Part shown: in pieces, positions 10,193 to 20,845 of the stretch
Layout of the letters: every line of letters begins with the position of its first letter
How positions within the stretch are numbered: position 1 is the stretch's first letter
Assembly: GCF_002575655.3 (NCBI RefSeq)
Contig: NC_053037.3
Coordinates: forward strand, 569,820,880 to 569,884,879
Length of the DNA: 64,000 bases
Reading direction: 5' to 3'
From: Aegilops tauschii subsp. strangulata
Lineage: Eukaryota > Streptophyta > Magnoliopsida > Poales > Poaceae
Notes under the pieces: model-generated
The model's input: only the letters and a program-made list of their open reading frames with translations
Database searches by the model: none
What the model was told of the DNA's origin: nothing
Made by a program: the position numbers and the translations under genes

Positions 10193-13100
10193 ATGGTTCG
10201 CGCCGCCATCTCACTAGCCGCCGGCGGACCTGCCACCTCCCTTCCGCGCCGCCCCGCGCTCGGCCTCCGCAGCCGCGGCCTGCTCTGGAGCCGCGCCATG
10301 AGCCACGTCGCGCCGCGGCTCAGCTCCGCCACCGTCGGGGCCCCCGCCCCCGACCACCACCAACGGCCCGCCAGTGCCAGGGCTGTCGGCGCGCAAGCAG
10401 GTAACCTCTTTGTGATTATTGTTATACTAGCAGATTTGTAGCAAGTGGAGTAGCTGATTCCTGCCGGTGGTACGAGTGTAGATACATAGGCTGTTGACTG
10501 TTGGACTTTGATGAATAAAGATTTGTATTGCTTGTTTGGTTCTATTCTATCCAGAAATGATTTGTTCTTGTGGGCTAGTCGATTCGTCTTGTTAGGGCTC
10601 ATGTGTATGAATAACTAGTCAGGTAACAATTTTGTCCCGATAGCTGTGTATTCTATTGAAGCAATGAACTGATGGTAAGTTCCCACGTCAACAGGAGCGA
10701 AGCAGGCACTGATATCACTGTCGGATAAAACAGACTTGGCCAATCTTGGAAACGGTCTTGAGAGCTTGGGGTAACTCTACTCTTTCGTGCATCACCATGG
10801 GGAATTATGTTGTACATCAATGCCTGCTTCAGGCAGTGCTGATTCATCACATATATCGCCTTTCCCAAAGCGCTAGTTATGTAGGGTCTTACCAAGATTT
10901 TTGTGCCTTGTAGGTTTTCAATCATCTCCACTGGAGGTACAGCGTCAAGCCTGGAGGCAGCTGGAGTGAATGTTACAAAAGTTGAACATATTACAAATTT
11001 TCCTGAAATGGTACAGCTTAATTTATTCTTTGGCTACTGCAGCATTTCTTGATATGTGTTTATTCCAAGCATTGTTTATCATAGCCAATAAACTAGTTCC
11101 TGAATCAAATTTGTGCAAGTGTTTTAAAATTTCATTTTGTGAAATGTTTCTGTACCATGCTATAGACATATATTTGATATAGTTGGCAAGTCTGATGTCC
11201 ATTCGTGTAAAAGGTGCATGTGGATCTGATATAACAATCATTCTTTATTTCCAATTCTCTTCTCTTTGATGTCTCTTGAATCCTCGTAATAGTTGTTGAA
11301 TAATTGATATACGATAATTTACCAAACTATATTTTCTCTTGTCATCCCTTTTTAGCATCTTCTGCTTTGCCTCTGGCTAGTCATTTAGAGGATATTGAGT
11401 ATATATCTTTCTTTTCATCTCCATTTACATTTCTGTTTTGGTGATTGCAGCTTGATGGAAGAGTAAAAACATTGCACCCCAGTATACATGGTGGTATTCT
11501 TGCCCGAAGAGACCAGGAGCATCATCTTAAAGCATTGAATGAGCATGGCATAGGTGAGAGTCCATATTTTTCATCTTATGTTAGTGGACCGTTGTAATAT
11601 TCTTCCAATTATCATGCCATGACATAATAATCTTGGCTTGTATTCTCATTAAACTAGGACATTTTTTTGGGCACAGGAACATTTGATGTGGTTGTGGTGA
11701 ATTTGTATCCATTCTATGATAAGGTCACCTCTGGTACAATTTCTTTTGAGGATGGCATTGAAAATATTGATATTGGTGGGCCTACATTGATCAGGGCTGC
11801 AGCGAAGGTAACTGCGTTTATCATTTGAAATTACATACTTAGCGGCTGGTTGCAGTTGTTGCAATCTACCATAACATTGAGTTCATGTTAACATATATCT
11901 GCTTGCTGTTTATTGAAAATGTGCTTTATGTTCATTTATACTCATGGGATTGATGTAATAGTTCTGTACAACTGATGTGCGGCTTAATACTGATATCTTT
12001 GTTAACCTGACAGAATCATAAGGATGTTCTTGTTGTTGTGGATCATCATGATTACCCTTCTCTATTGAAATATCTACAAGAAAAGCAAGCGGGCCCACAG
12101 TTCCGCCGGATGCTGGCATGGAAAGCTTTCCAGCATGTGGCTTCTTATGATTCAGCCGTCTCAGAGTGGTTGTGGAAGCAATCGAGCGGTGGTATGATCC
12201 TTCTTTTGGTAAATGATCAAATACTTATCTGAAAGTTCGTCTGCTATTTTTACCAGATATCACATTGGTCTTGGTTGTATGTATGTAGGAGATATATTTC
12301 CCCCAAGCTTTACTGTTCCCCTCTCGATGAAGTCTACACTTCGTTATGGTGAAAATCCTCATCAAAAGGCCGCATTTTACGGTGACAGGAGTCTTTCTCT
12401 AGTCAATGCCGGTGGTATTGCAACATCATTTCAGCACCATGGAAAGGTTAGGGCGTCACATATTTATTTTCCAGTTCTTGTTACAACAACAGTGGTCCAC
12501 TAATTATTCAAGAGTATACAAAGAGCAATCTCTTTTGGGTTGTTGCCACGAACTCCATGTTTCTCTAAATTTAATATTTGGTTTGTTCAGTACACACACA
12601 CACACACACCTTGTTTTTGGATATTCATGCTCCTTGTGAACTCATATTGTCAAAAAGTTCAGCGATGCTTCTTCAGGGGTTTTCATAACTCCTTCCTCTT
12701 TGCAGGAAATGTCTTATAACAATTACTTGGATGCTGATGCTGCATGGAATTGTGTGTCAGAGTTTGAGAATCCTACTTGTGTTGTGGTTAAGCACACCAA
12801 TCCGTGCGGTGTTGCATCCCGGCAGGATGTTCTTGAGGCATACAGGTTGGCCGTAAGGGCAGATCCTGTGAGTGCATTTGGCGGAATCGTTGCATTCAAC
12901 ACCACAGTTGACGAGGTATGCACTAGACTCTGATCTTATGCTTCACAAGCTCATACTGTTTTTGTAGTTGTGTTACTGTCCATGACATGTTCCTGCATGC
13001 TCATTTGCAAACTCTCAATTAGTCGTGAATTGTGATAGCCTGAGAGGGGCAAATAATAAAATTTCTCTGGTGTAGGATCTTGCAAAGGAGATTCGCGAGT

Positions 13101-14353
13101 TTAGAAGTCCTACAGATGGCGAGACTCGGATGTTCTATGAGATCGTGGTGGCACCAGGATACACAGAGAAGGGCCTCGAGGTCCTCAAAGGGAAATCCAA
13201 GACGTTGAGGATCCTTGAGGCAAAGAGAAGTGGGAAAAACATGCTGTCGCTCAGGCAGGTCAGTGGTGGTTGGCTAGCTCAAGAGTCCGACGATCTAACC
13301 CCAGAAGACATCACCTTCACGACGGGTTCTGAGAGAGCTCCGACGGACAGTGAGCTCTCGGATGCCAAGTTCGCCTGGCTCTGCGTGAAGCACGTCAAGA
13401 GCAACGCCATTGTGATTGCCAAGGTTAGTGCATTTCTCAGTGTGCCAAATAAAAATAGGTACAGTAAATTGCAGTTTGCAACACATCCATTGCAAGCAAA
13501 AACACCCGCCGTTTTCAGTACTTGTATTCCATATAACATCATGTATTTTGACCTTTCGCTGAACTTGCACCAATTTTCAACTTTGGTTTTATCTCCATCT
13601 GTTGGTGTGGCGTCTGATGGGGGGAGCAACTTGTCTGAAACTAGTGCATAGTGCAACCCAATGCTGAGATACTTGGCATAATCTGCAAAGAAAGAAACTC
13701 TGAACTTGCACCGATTTTCGACTTTGGTTTTATCTCCATGCCCACCTATGGACCATCTGTTGGTGTGGCGTGTGCTGAGGAACCTGTCTAAAACTAGTGC
13801 AAAGTGCAACCCAACGTCAATATACTCGGCATAATTTGCAAAGAAAGAAACTCTGGTCATTGATCCTTTTTTTCTCTTCAACCGTTGTCAAATTAGGTAG
13901 TGCAAACTCACAAATCACTGACCTGCCAAGTTTCGTTCAGTGAGTAGTTTTGCTGAGTGAATTCTTGACTGATCCTCTTGTGAGTGCAGGATAATTGCAT
14001 GCTGGGCATGGGGAGCGGGCAGCCAAACAGGGTGGACAGCCTGAGGATCGCCTTCAGGAAAGCAGGGGAGGCCGCCAAGGGAGCCGCTCTGGCCAGCGAC
14101 GCCTTCTTCCCATTCGGTGAGAACAAAACAACAACCCCATTTGATTTGACCAAGTGAGGTCTTACAGGTCGGAAAATTGACTCGCGTAAATGAAACTGCA
14201 GCTTGGAAGGATGCCGTGGAGGAAGCGTGTGAGAACGGCATCGGCACGATCGCGCAGCCTGGCGGCAGCATGAGGGACAAGGATGCCGTTGACTGCTGCA
14301 ATAAGTACGGCGTGTCCCTCCTCTTCACCGGCGTCCGCCACTTCAGGCACTGA
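10193..14353 (+). CDS. purH: Bifunctional AICAR transformylase/IMP cyclohydrolase (PurH), 11 exons
   Basis: This enzyme does the last two steps of de novo purine synthesis: formylation of AICAR with 10-formyl-THF, then ring closure to IMP. Exons by splice-site reading: 10193-10400, 10695-10770, 10914-11010, 11451-11553, 11677-11807, 12014-12191, 12289-12446, 12706-12915, 13076-13423, 13990-14116, 14202-14353. All introns are GT-AG and the frame is kept throughout, giving 595 residues. Residues 1-69 are Ser/Arg/Ala-rich with few acidic residues, like an organelle transit peptide. The cyclohydrolase (MGS-like) domain follows at about 72-230, with [30 protein letters not shown] and [10 protein letters not shown]. 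The transformylase domain fills the rest, with KHTNPCG (catalytic Lys-His at about 346-347), [13 protein letters not shown], and the C-terminus [11 protein letters not shown]. No break or missing key residue was seen, so it should be functional. Confidence 0.95.
12592..12609. repeat. (CA)9 microsatellite in PurH intron 7
   Basis: A run of alternating A and C inside the intron at 12447-12705. It is a likely length-polymorphic marker and does not touch the coding sequence. Confidence 0.9.
13561..13854. repeat. Tandem duplication inside PurH intron 9
   Basis: Two adjacent copies, at about 13561-13701 and 13702-13854, share GAACTTGCACC(A/G)ATTTTC, ACTTTGGTTTTATCTCCAT, GTTGGTGTGGCGT and GCAAAGAAAGAAACTCT. 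The second copy has an extra CCCACCTATGGAC-like segment. The copies lie entirely in the intron at 13424-13989. Confidence 0.85.
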
Positions 14354-14929
14354 GCCTAACCTGAGCACTTAAGGCCGTATCACCGGTCTATCGGTAGTCA
14401 GTCCGCCGCGGAAACTTGCGGATGTTTGTCGCAATAAGACAGGCGCAGGTGATTCTGAGTCCAACTAGGATTAATTGTATGACGGTGGCGGAAGCATTTT
14501 GCCACGTACGCAAGTGAGGACGCCTAGGTGTTCGTCACATTGCTGAGCCAGCAGCGGCTGGGTAATAACAAGGTCGGAAAACCAGGGGCCATGTACTAGT
14601 TAAACCAAGCAAAAACTGTGTTTGTATTCAGACGTCGACATGAATCCAACTTGTGAGGCCATTCTGACCTTTTCAGATGCCAGCACGTGATCTCGGCTTG
14701 AAGATTTTTGTTTGCCAGCAACCTTCAGATGCTGGTTTGTAGAATTATGCCAATTCTGTGGATGGGCAAAGGGTATCAGATGCTGCCTGCGTGTAGCTTC
14801 CAGAGAAAGAGACTATGAATGATCGTTTTCCTTTTTCCTTGTGGAATCCATTCAGATGGATATAATGAAATTTAGAAGCATTCTACTGAGAGAAGCACGA
14901 ATGGAATCGCGCCGAAGCAGAATGAAATC
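14354..14929 (+). other. PurH 3' region
   Basis: Probable 3' untranslated region and downstream spacer of PurH. There is no clear AATAAA signal; CAATAAGA at about 14431 is a weak candidate. No other gene is visible. Confidence 0.4.
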
Positions 14930-15270
14930 TCAATCAACTTCAGATGCATTTGCAACTGAACAGTGTTCTGCTTGTTGCTTGTTACAACCAGGGCAATGTA
15001 TAGATCCCTGGTGTAGAATTTGAGCAACTTGCATGCTGGCAGCCTCCAAGAGAGCTGTATCGCGAGCTGTTTGTCCAAACCATTTACATTCTTCCATGAA
15101 GCAATTACCGCAAACCATTTGCAACAACAGTTTCACCTGGAAAGAAACATTTGTGCCTCATCTATGCCAGCACAAACTGGCTGATCTTTCACTATGTAGT
15201 ATGCATAGCTAACAGTCTTGACATCCTCAAGGGCACTCCTATAGCATCGTGTCGCGCCGAGCTTGGGCAT
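14930..15270 (-). pseudogene. Unidentified Cys-rich coding fragment with one frameshift
   Basis: Two adjoining minus-strand frames read like one protein of about 112 residues. The first starts at the ATG at 15270 (MPKLGATRCYRSALEDVKTV) and ends at a TGA near 15136. The second continues one base out of frame (KLLLQMVCGNCFMEECKWFG) to the stop at 14930-14932. Restoring a single base at about 15137 would join them. The second half has two Cys pairs, CGNC and CPGC, which could bind zinc. No introns are visible. The good amino-acid composition on both sides of the break suggests a recently broken gene or terminal exon. I do not recognise the family and propose no function. It could instead be two exons whose boundary happens to fall at the AG/GT. 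Confidence 0.45.
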
Positions 15271-15638
15271 AGATGCGCACGGCCAGGTGTGATGGTCTAA
15301 GAATGAGCCCAATGCCTAATGCATACCCCTACTTCACTCCATGAATGAAACAGCAGTTGGACAAAACAGAAATTCCATACCCCTACTCACTGGAGTAGCC
15401 CTGCTGACAGGACAGAATTGTTACCACTAACATTTTATCTAAATCAATCTGTTACTTCTTCCACCAGCATCCAGCCACATAAGACTTTATTTGGCACAAA
15501 CAACCTCATCATGTAATATCACCTGCAGAAAGCATGCCTTGTAGAAGTAGGTCTTTCAGCTGCTGCCACAACACAAATTCTAGTTATGTACCGGTAGTGT
15601 TCTAGTACAAGTGGCACGGCGCGGCGCCACGCTACCAT
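15271..15638. other. Spacer, no gene
   Basis: Intergenic sequence between the Cys-rich fragment and the MITE. If the fragment is part of a larger minus-strand gene, upstream exons might lie here, but I found none. Confidence 0.35.
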
Positions 15639-15641
15639 TAA

Positions 15642-15914
15642 GGGCATGTACAATGGTGCTATCTTAGGAGTGCCACGTAGGATAAATGATGAGGTGGAGA
15701 AGAGATAACTCATAAAAAAAAGCTTATCTTCTCTTATTTAAGAGAAGACAAGAGATGATCTCTTAGCACAATATGTATCACCACATTTTTAGGAATAGCT
15801 AGTTATTGAAGATAAGGCTAAGAGATGACCCAGTGTAGACACTCTTTTTTGTCATCTCTGAATTACATGCAAGACTTAAGATAAGACTGTCTTATCAACC
15901 ATTGTACATTGCCC
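15642..15914. mobile_element. Harbinger/Tourist-type MITE, 273 bp
   Basis: The terminal inverted repeats are GGGCATGTACAATGGT at the left and ACCATTGTACATTGCCC at the right, one base apart from perfect complements. The flanking 3-bp duplications are TAA at 15639-15641 and 15915-15917, as expected for PIF/Harbinger elements. The interior contains a partly self-complementary core (TTATCTTCTCTTATTTAAGAGAAGA) and no ORF, so it is non-autonomous. Confidence 0.9.
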
Positions 15915-16044
15915 TAAATCACATAGCTCCTTTGTCCTGTTGAGTAGTACTTGAGGTCAAAAGGGTCAGCAAACTCAAAATCAGAAGCTAGCTTCTGGCT
16001 GTGAACTGTAGATTCCCCGTCAGCGAGCGGGCTGTTGAAGAGCT

Positions 16045-17366
16045 CTAGTTGCAAGTGGTCAGAGGCTTGAGCTTGGCGCTCACGTTATCATCCCCCGAGG
16101 AGAAACATTCCCTGGTCACCACAACCACCATCTGCTCCAGCACCCGAGCTCTCTCCGCGACAAACTTGAGGAAAGTAACCTCGCTTCTCGTCCCTCTGAA
16201 CTCGTAAAAGAACACCTTCTTCGTGCTCTCCATGACGCATTTGATGGGACCGCCTTCCTGCCAGAACCTGAGATTGACCTTGCCAGTGGACTCTTCAGAT
16301 ATGCGGCGGGACTGCAGATGAAATCGATCAGCATACATACATAAATGAGGTATCTTTTTCTTATCTATGAGGACAGCAATTATATATCATGCAGTATTCT
16401 AAAAAAAGCAATTATCATGCAGCAGCAGGACAGCAGTTTTATAACTGATCTGGTTCACAGTTCTGAGTTCTGACCATGCATAAACATAGCCACTGCCCAC
16501 TAGTATTGCAAGCTGAGAAGGAGAAGCCGAGCTGAACGCACCGCAGGCTGTGGCTGACAAGGCGGAGGCGCACTCCGCCGGCCTGGTTTCCCATGATGAA
16601 GAGGAACTCCAGGACGGGGCTTCTCTCAAGCAAGAAGGCGAGATCACGCTCTTCCATGGTATTCAAGCAGAGGATGAGCTCCCGGAGGTTGGGGAATCTG
16701 GCGCCGCGCGGCACGGCGGCGGTGTCCGGGAGCCTAAAGACGCCAAGACAGAGGCGGGTGAGGGAGGCGCAGCTGAAGAGTGGCGGGGAGGCGCAGGTCA
16801 ATCGGCCAAGGGCGGTTGACAAATACGAGCTCTTGGACCCCCTTTGCGACGAGGATGTCGATCCAGCGCGCCATCTCGCCTCGGTGCTCGTCCATGGTGC
16901 CACGGGTGAGGTGGACGCAGCGGAAAGGCCCCGGGTGCGCCGCGAGGGCGCTGGAGACCGCGGCAGTGATGGCGCGGGGAGAGGGAGCGCCGATGATGAA
17001 CGGCCCGGACGCGCCGCCGTCCGGGAGCAGATGGCTGTCGACAAGAGAGAGGGGCGCCGAGCGCCAGATGGAGCGCCAGCGCGAGGCGAGGGCGGCGGTG
17101 CGCGCGGCGTCCTTGGCGGGGAGGCGGGAGACGATGTCGCGGAGGACCGCATCGGGGAGGCGGCTGATGCGGTCGACGCCGTCGGGGACGCCGGATAGCG
17201 AGAGGGTGGCGGCGGGGGAGACGGGCGGGTCCGGGATGTAGGCGTACACGCAGTAGAGCATCAGGTTGTAGCCGTACTCCACCATATCGCGATCCATGCC
17301 GTTGTGCTCCATTCTGGCGCACACTTGGCTCCTGGAGACGCCGAGGATCACTTGCGGGTCGTCCAT
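16045..17366 (-). pseudogene. F-box/FBD protein gene, frameshifted and internally deleted
   Basis: The start is at 17366 (GGCCATGGAC context). Residues 66-108 form an F-box (ISRLPDAVLRDIVSRLPAKD), which in working proteins binds SKP1 in an SCF ubiquitin ligase. Frame A continues to ..DLRLPATL, and then near 16776-16781 the sequence shifts frame and continues as FSCASLTRLCLG and the leucine-rich part FPNLRELILCLNTMEERDL. After GFSF the first exon ends. A second exon at 16311-16045, after a CAG acceptor, encodes an FBD domain (FFYEFRGTRSEVTFLKF, FVAERARVLEQMVVVVTREC). Related grass proteins have about 100 or more residues of LRR between these parts that I cannot find here. The frameshift and missing middle make it a pseudogene. 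Confidence 0.8.
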
Positions 17367-17442
17367 GGCCGCCGCCGCCGGGTGGGGGAGGCGACGGCGA
17401 GGGTTTTTTTGTTGTTGAAAGGAACACCATTGCATTCCATTC

Positions 17443-17560
17443 AGGGCCGGTCCTGAGATTTTGGGGGCCCGGGGTGGAACTAGAATCTGGGGCCTTAGTA
17501 TAATCTTCAAAAATAGCTCAAAAAAAAGACCTGTCTACCCGGTGTGGGGGCCCGGGGTGG
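17443..17560. mobile_element. Possible hAT-like transposon end fragment
   Basis: The CAGGGCCGGTCCTGAG at about 17443 resembles the terminal CAGGGCCGG(C/T)CCTGAG of plant hAT elements. GGGGGCCCGGGGTGGAACTAGA occurs twice, at about 17463 and 17546. No matching opposite end was found before 18412. Confidence 0.35.
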
Positions 17561-18411
17561 AACTAGATGTGTTTTAGCAAAACGGTATCATTATAGATCT
17601 CATATATCAATTTCATGTGAAATACTGTATCTCTTAAAAAACAATTGCGTAATGAAATGTGAACTTTTGCTAGAGACCTGTCTACATTAAATCTCCGAGT
17701 CATATATAGCTATTGGTAGAATTATGTAGCATGATCTAGAATATTAACTCACATTTGCTAGCTAGATGTGGTACGTATCCAGTCGATGTTTAAGAGGATA
17801 CAAGTTACACACCTTGGTAGATTGGACGTTGAGGAACGACCTAGGTAGAATCTCAGCGAACTGGTAGGAGCCTAAAACGCATCAGGGCAGATCGCATGTC
17901 TTCATGGTCATTGAAGTCAACAAGGAATTGCTGATGACCTACAGCCTGCCATCGTGGCCTTGGATTAGGGGTTTTGAAGACTGGATTAGGGGGTGTTGAC
18001 CAGATAGAGAAGGAGAAGGAGGATTGGAGGAAGCGAGGACCCAGAGAGAGATTGAAGAGAGAATTTCGTTGGCCTACTGTGGCAGTTGGTCCAGCGGCGG
18101 CAACTACCGATCGGGGGCTCGGGGGATAGAATAGGGATCGTCACGATTGGAAGAAAACTAGCGTCTACCCATCAGATGTCATGGACTCATCATGGGCTAC
18201 ATGCGTCTGTGGCTACTGCATTTTTTAACGTCCGGTGCAGGCTCCTTCTTCTCCGTGTGGCTTGCGACCCTGCCTCTCCCTGGGCCTCCATGCCCATGAG
18301 CATACCTATCGGGGGCCCTTGGAGTTTGGGTGACTGCCAATTCCTGAGCTTGCACCACGCGCTGCTAAATTATGTGCTACAACATTACATGCCCGTGGGC
18401 AAATAGAAATA
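17561..18411. other. Spacer, no gene
   Basis: No coding, RNA or repeat feature was recognised. The minus-strand F-box gene's promoter would lie at the left edge. Confidence 0.4.
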
Positions 18412-18413
18412 TA

Positions 18414-18574
18414 CTCCCTTCGTTCCTAAATATAAGTCTTTTTAGACATTTCAAATGGACTACAACATACGGATGTACGTAGACATATTTTAGAGTATAG
18501 ATTCATTCATTTTTCTCCGTATGTAGTCACTTGTTGAAATCTCTAGAAAGACTTATATTTAGAAACGAAGGGAG
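18414..18574. mobile_element. Stowaway (Tc1/mariner) MITE, 161 bp
   Basis: The ends are CTCCCTTCGTTCCTAAATAT and the near-perfect complement ATATTTAGAAACGAAGGGAG. TA duplications flank it at 18412-18413 and 18575-18576. This is the Thalos-like Stowaway type abundant in Triticeae. It has no coding capacity. Confidence 0.93.
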
Positions 18575-18603
18575 TAGAAGCTATCAAAGGATACATCTAG
18601 CTG

Positions 18604-19430
18604 GAATTTATTTAATCTCTCTAAACAGGGTTCCAAGATGCGACCAGTCAAAATCGCTGCTAGTGATAGCTTGTTTCAGGTTTAGAGCATCTGTTTCCAA
18701 GATTATACGCCTGCACCCCATTTCTGATGCACACCAAACTGCATTAAGAGCTGCATGTGCTTCAGCTTGTAAGGCATCACCCATGGCCATATTCTGTAAA
18801 TGTCCTGCACCAGCAGCCAACACTTGTCCATTTTCATTCCTGATGACAATGCCCCATCCTCCTGAATTTGTGTCTTCCCGAAAAGCACCATCACAATTAA
18901 TTTTCAACAAGTTTGCAGGAGGTGGTTCCCAAACCTGGGCTTGTTGTTGGCAGAAACTTTTACTTTTGTTCAACAGGTTCATGTACTCACCCACATGCTT
19001 CATTACTGAAAATTGGAGATCTTCAATGCTGCTTCTTGAAGCCTCGCCTTGATTGCACTTATTTCTGTTTGACCACCATAGCTTCTTTTCAATCTCTGCT
19101 CTCAAAATCTCCTCGATAACCCCTTCAGCTTCAGTGCATCCTGCAAGTTTACATCCCCATTCCTCTAGTTGAAGGGCTCTCCATAGAGCTTTAACCTTTT
19201 AAAATCTGAAAAATAAGTGCCCCCCCATCCTCATTTAATCGGAGACATACAGGGCAGAGGGGTTCAACATGCACTCCTCGACGGATTAACTTCTTAGTGG
19301 AAGGCTATTTGAAGCTAGCCTCCATAGGAAGTGGATGATTTTGTTTGGCAAGGGAAGTGACCACACCCTTTTCCATGGTGGGTTAGAATTGTTCCTGTTA
19401 CGGCGAGGGTTTCGGTTCGGGGGGGAGGGG
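18604..19430 (-). pseudogene. LINE remnant: zf-RVT and RNase H (RVT_3) domains
   Basis: Read on the minus strand from about 19400, the sequence gives a zf-RVT-type zinc-binding region (KIIHFLWRLASNSLPLRS, CPVC). After stops and frame changes an RNase H-like RVT_3 domain follows at 19105-18608, with INCDGAFREDTNSGGWG (first catalytic Asp), EAHAAL (Glu) and ILETDA (second Asp). The RNase H catalytic residues are all present, but the domain stops short at about 18608, next to the Stowaway element. It is part of a plant L1-type LINE or a derived RNase H gene, non-functional as a whole. Confidence 0.75.
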
Positions 19431-19949
19431 GAGCAGTTGAGGAGTGGTGGCGGCCAGTGTGACTGAGTGGTGGTGGGCATGCAGCTAGCTAGATATTGGG
19501 CCAAATGTCGGAATCAGGCCCATGAAGCAGCTTCGGCCCAACAAAGAAAATTTTAATCTTCCCAAAGGAAAAAAAAGGATTTCAAATGCTCCATAGTACT
19601 AACTTTGCAAATCGCCATTGAAAACATTCAGGAAATTTTTGGGTTTCAGCGCCGACATGCCAATTTTTAATCTTCTCCAAGAAAAAAAAAAGAATTTCAA
19701 ATGCACAAGATCCTTTTTCCACTACTCTGCGACGAAGCGCAAGAAGCCTAGTGGCATCAAGAAGCTACTTGATGACGCGGAGTTTGGAAGGAAAGCATGC
19801 ATGATGATTAATTTTTTTTCTTGGAAAAGGCATACATCAGTTGTTATTTGGGAGTTGGGAAACTACTTTTCTTGCCATTCATGGCTCCAAGATGAGTCTA
19901 AGCAAATGGCAATAGATTGAAAATAGATGAGAGCAGCTGCATTGTTTGG
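19431..19949. other. Spacer with a short direct duplication
   Basis: TTTTAATCTTC..AAGGAAAAAAAAGGATTTCAAATGC (about 19548) and TTTTTAATCTTC..AAGAAAAAAAAAAGAATTTCAAATGC (about 19662) are diverged direct copies. No gene was recognised. Confidence 0.45.
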
Positions 19950-19951
19950 TA

Positions 19952-20032
19952 CTCCCTCTGTCTTAAAATGCAAGATGTTTTTTGACACTATGACAGTATC
20001 CAAAAATGTCTTACATTTTGAGACGGTGGGAG
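19952..20032. mobile_element. Short Stowaway MITE, 81 bp
   Basis: It starts CTCCCTCTGTCTTAAAATGC and ends in the complement CATTTTGAGACGGTGGGAG. TA duplications lie at 19950-19951 and 20033-20034. It is an almost pure hairpin. Confidence 0.88.
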
Positions 20033-20324
20033 TATATTTTACCATGAAGATTGAACACCATCACTTAGTGGTACTTGCTTGAAGTTCTGAACCTGGACAT
20101 AACCTGGTAGCAACGATATGAAGGTCACATAGTCACTTTATTAGAGGGTAATTCTTCGGACAAGCTATGCCTTCTATGTGTTAATCATTGCATCCTTATC
20201 CTCAACACATGAAAAGTTACATTGTTTCAATTTTATTTGATATTTATTTTTCTAAGATATATGCAACATAGACTCGGGGTGAAAAAAGAGGCGTTGGAGA
20301 GCCCAGATGGGCAGAGATGAAGTT

Positions 20325-20829
20325 TTTTTTTTCAAAACGGAGGCAAAGATTGCCTCATCTATTAATTAAGCAGAAGAGAATTGCCCAGTTAATTACGAAA
20401 AACCGGGCAAAAACCGAAACAATAAGGGCCAAGCCCACTCCCATAGATTGAAACACACAGAGCAAAGCCCACCCTTATCGACGACAACTCGACATGCGGC
20501 CAGACAACGCAGCTCCGACTCTGACGGAGAACTCAGAAGAAACAAAACCGGGCATGGCTGGCGCCACGGAAGATCGCCAAACGGGCCACCTGCAGCCAGT
20601 CATCGTACACCACAGGCCCCCGCCGCCGCAGCTTCGACTCCGTAACAACAAGCAAACCGAGGCGAAAACCGTGGACACGCCGGAGAAGAGCCGACTACCG
20701 CAACCATTGCCGCATCGCCGACATCGCTCCCACCATCATCGTTGCCATAGAAGTCTGGTCGCCACAGTGATTCTCTCGGGGCCGCCGCCCCGACATCCAC
20801 CGCTCCGTCACGCCCAGCGCAATCAATCG
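20325..20829 (-). mobile_element. 5'-truncated LINE on the minus strand with 16-bp target duplication
   Basis: The left edge is a T-run (poly(A) tail on the minus strand) followed by the wheat-type LINE 3' end read in reverse, with GGAGGCAAAGATTGCCTCAT and ATTAATTAAGCAGAAGAGAA. The insertion is flanked by a perfect GGGCAGAGATGAAGTT at 20309-20324 and 20830-20845. The 505-bp length, tail and long duplication are the standard marks of target-primed reverse transcription. No coding domain remains. Confidence 0.88.
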
Positions 20830-20845
20830 GGGCAGAGATGAAGTT

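Noticed and set aside
9670..10602. A 310-codon minus-strand frame across the PurH promoter and exon 1
   Set aside because: It crosses the SINE and exon 1, is Arg/Gly-rich from GC bias, and has no domain. The plus-strand gene explains the region.
20475..20841. Possible small gene on either strand
   Set aside because: It falls inside a 5'-truncated LINE bounded by a 16-bp target duplication.
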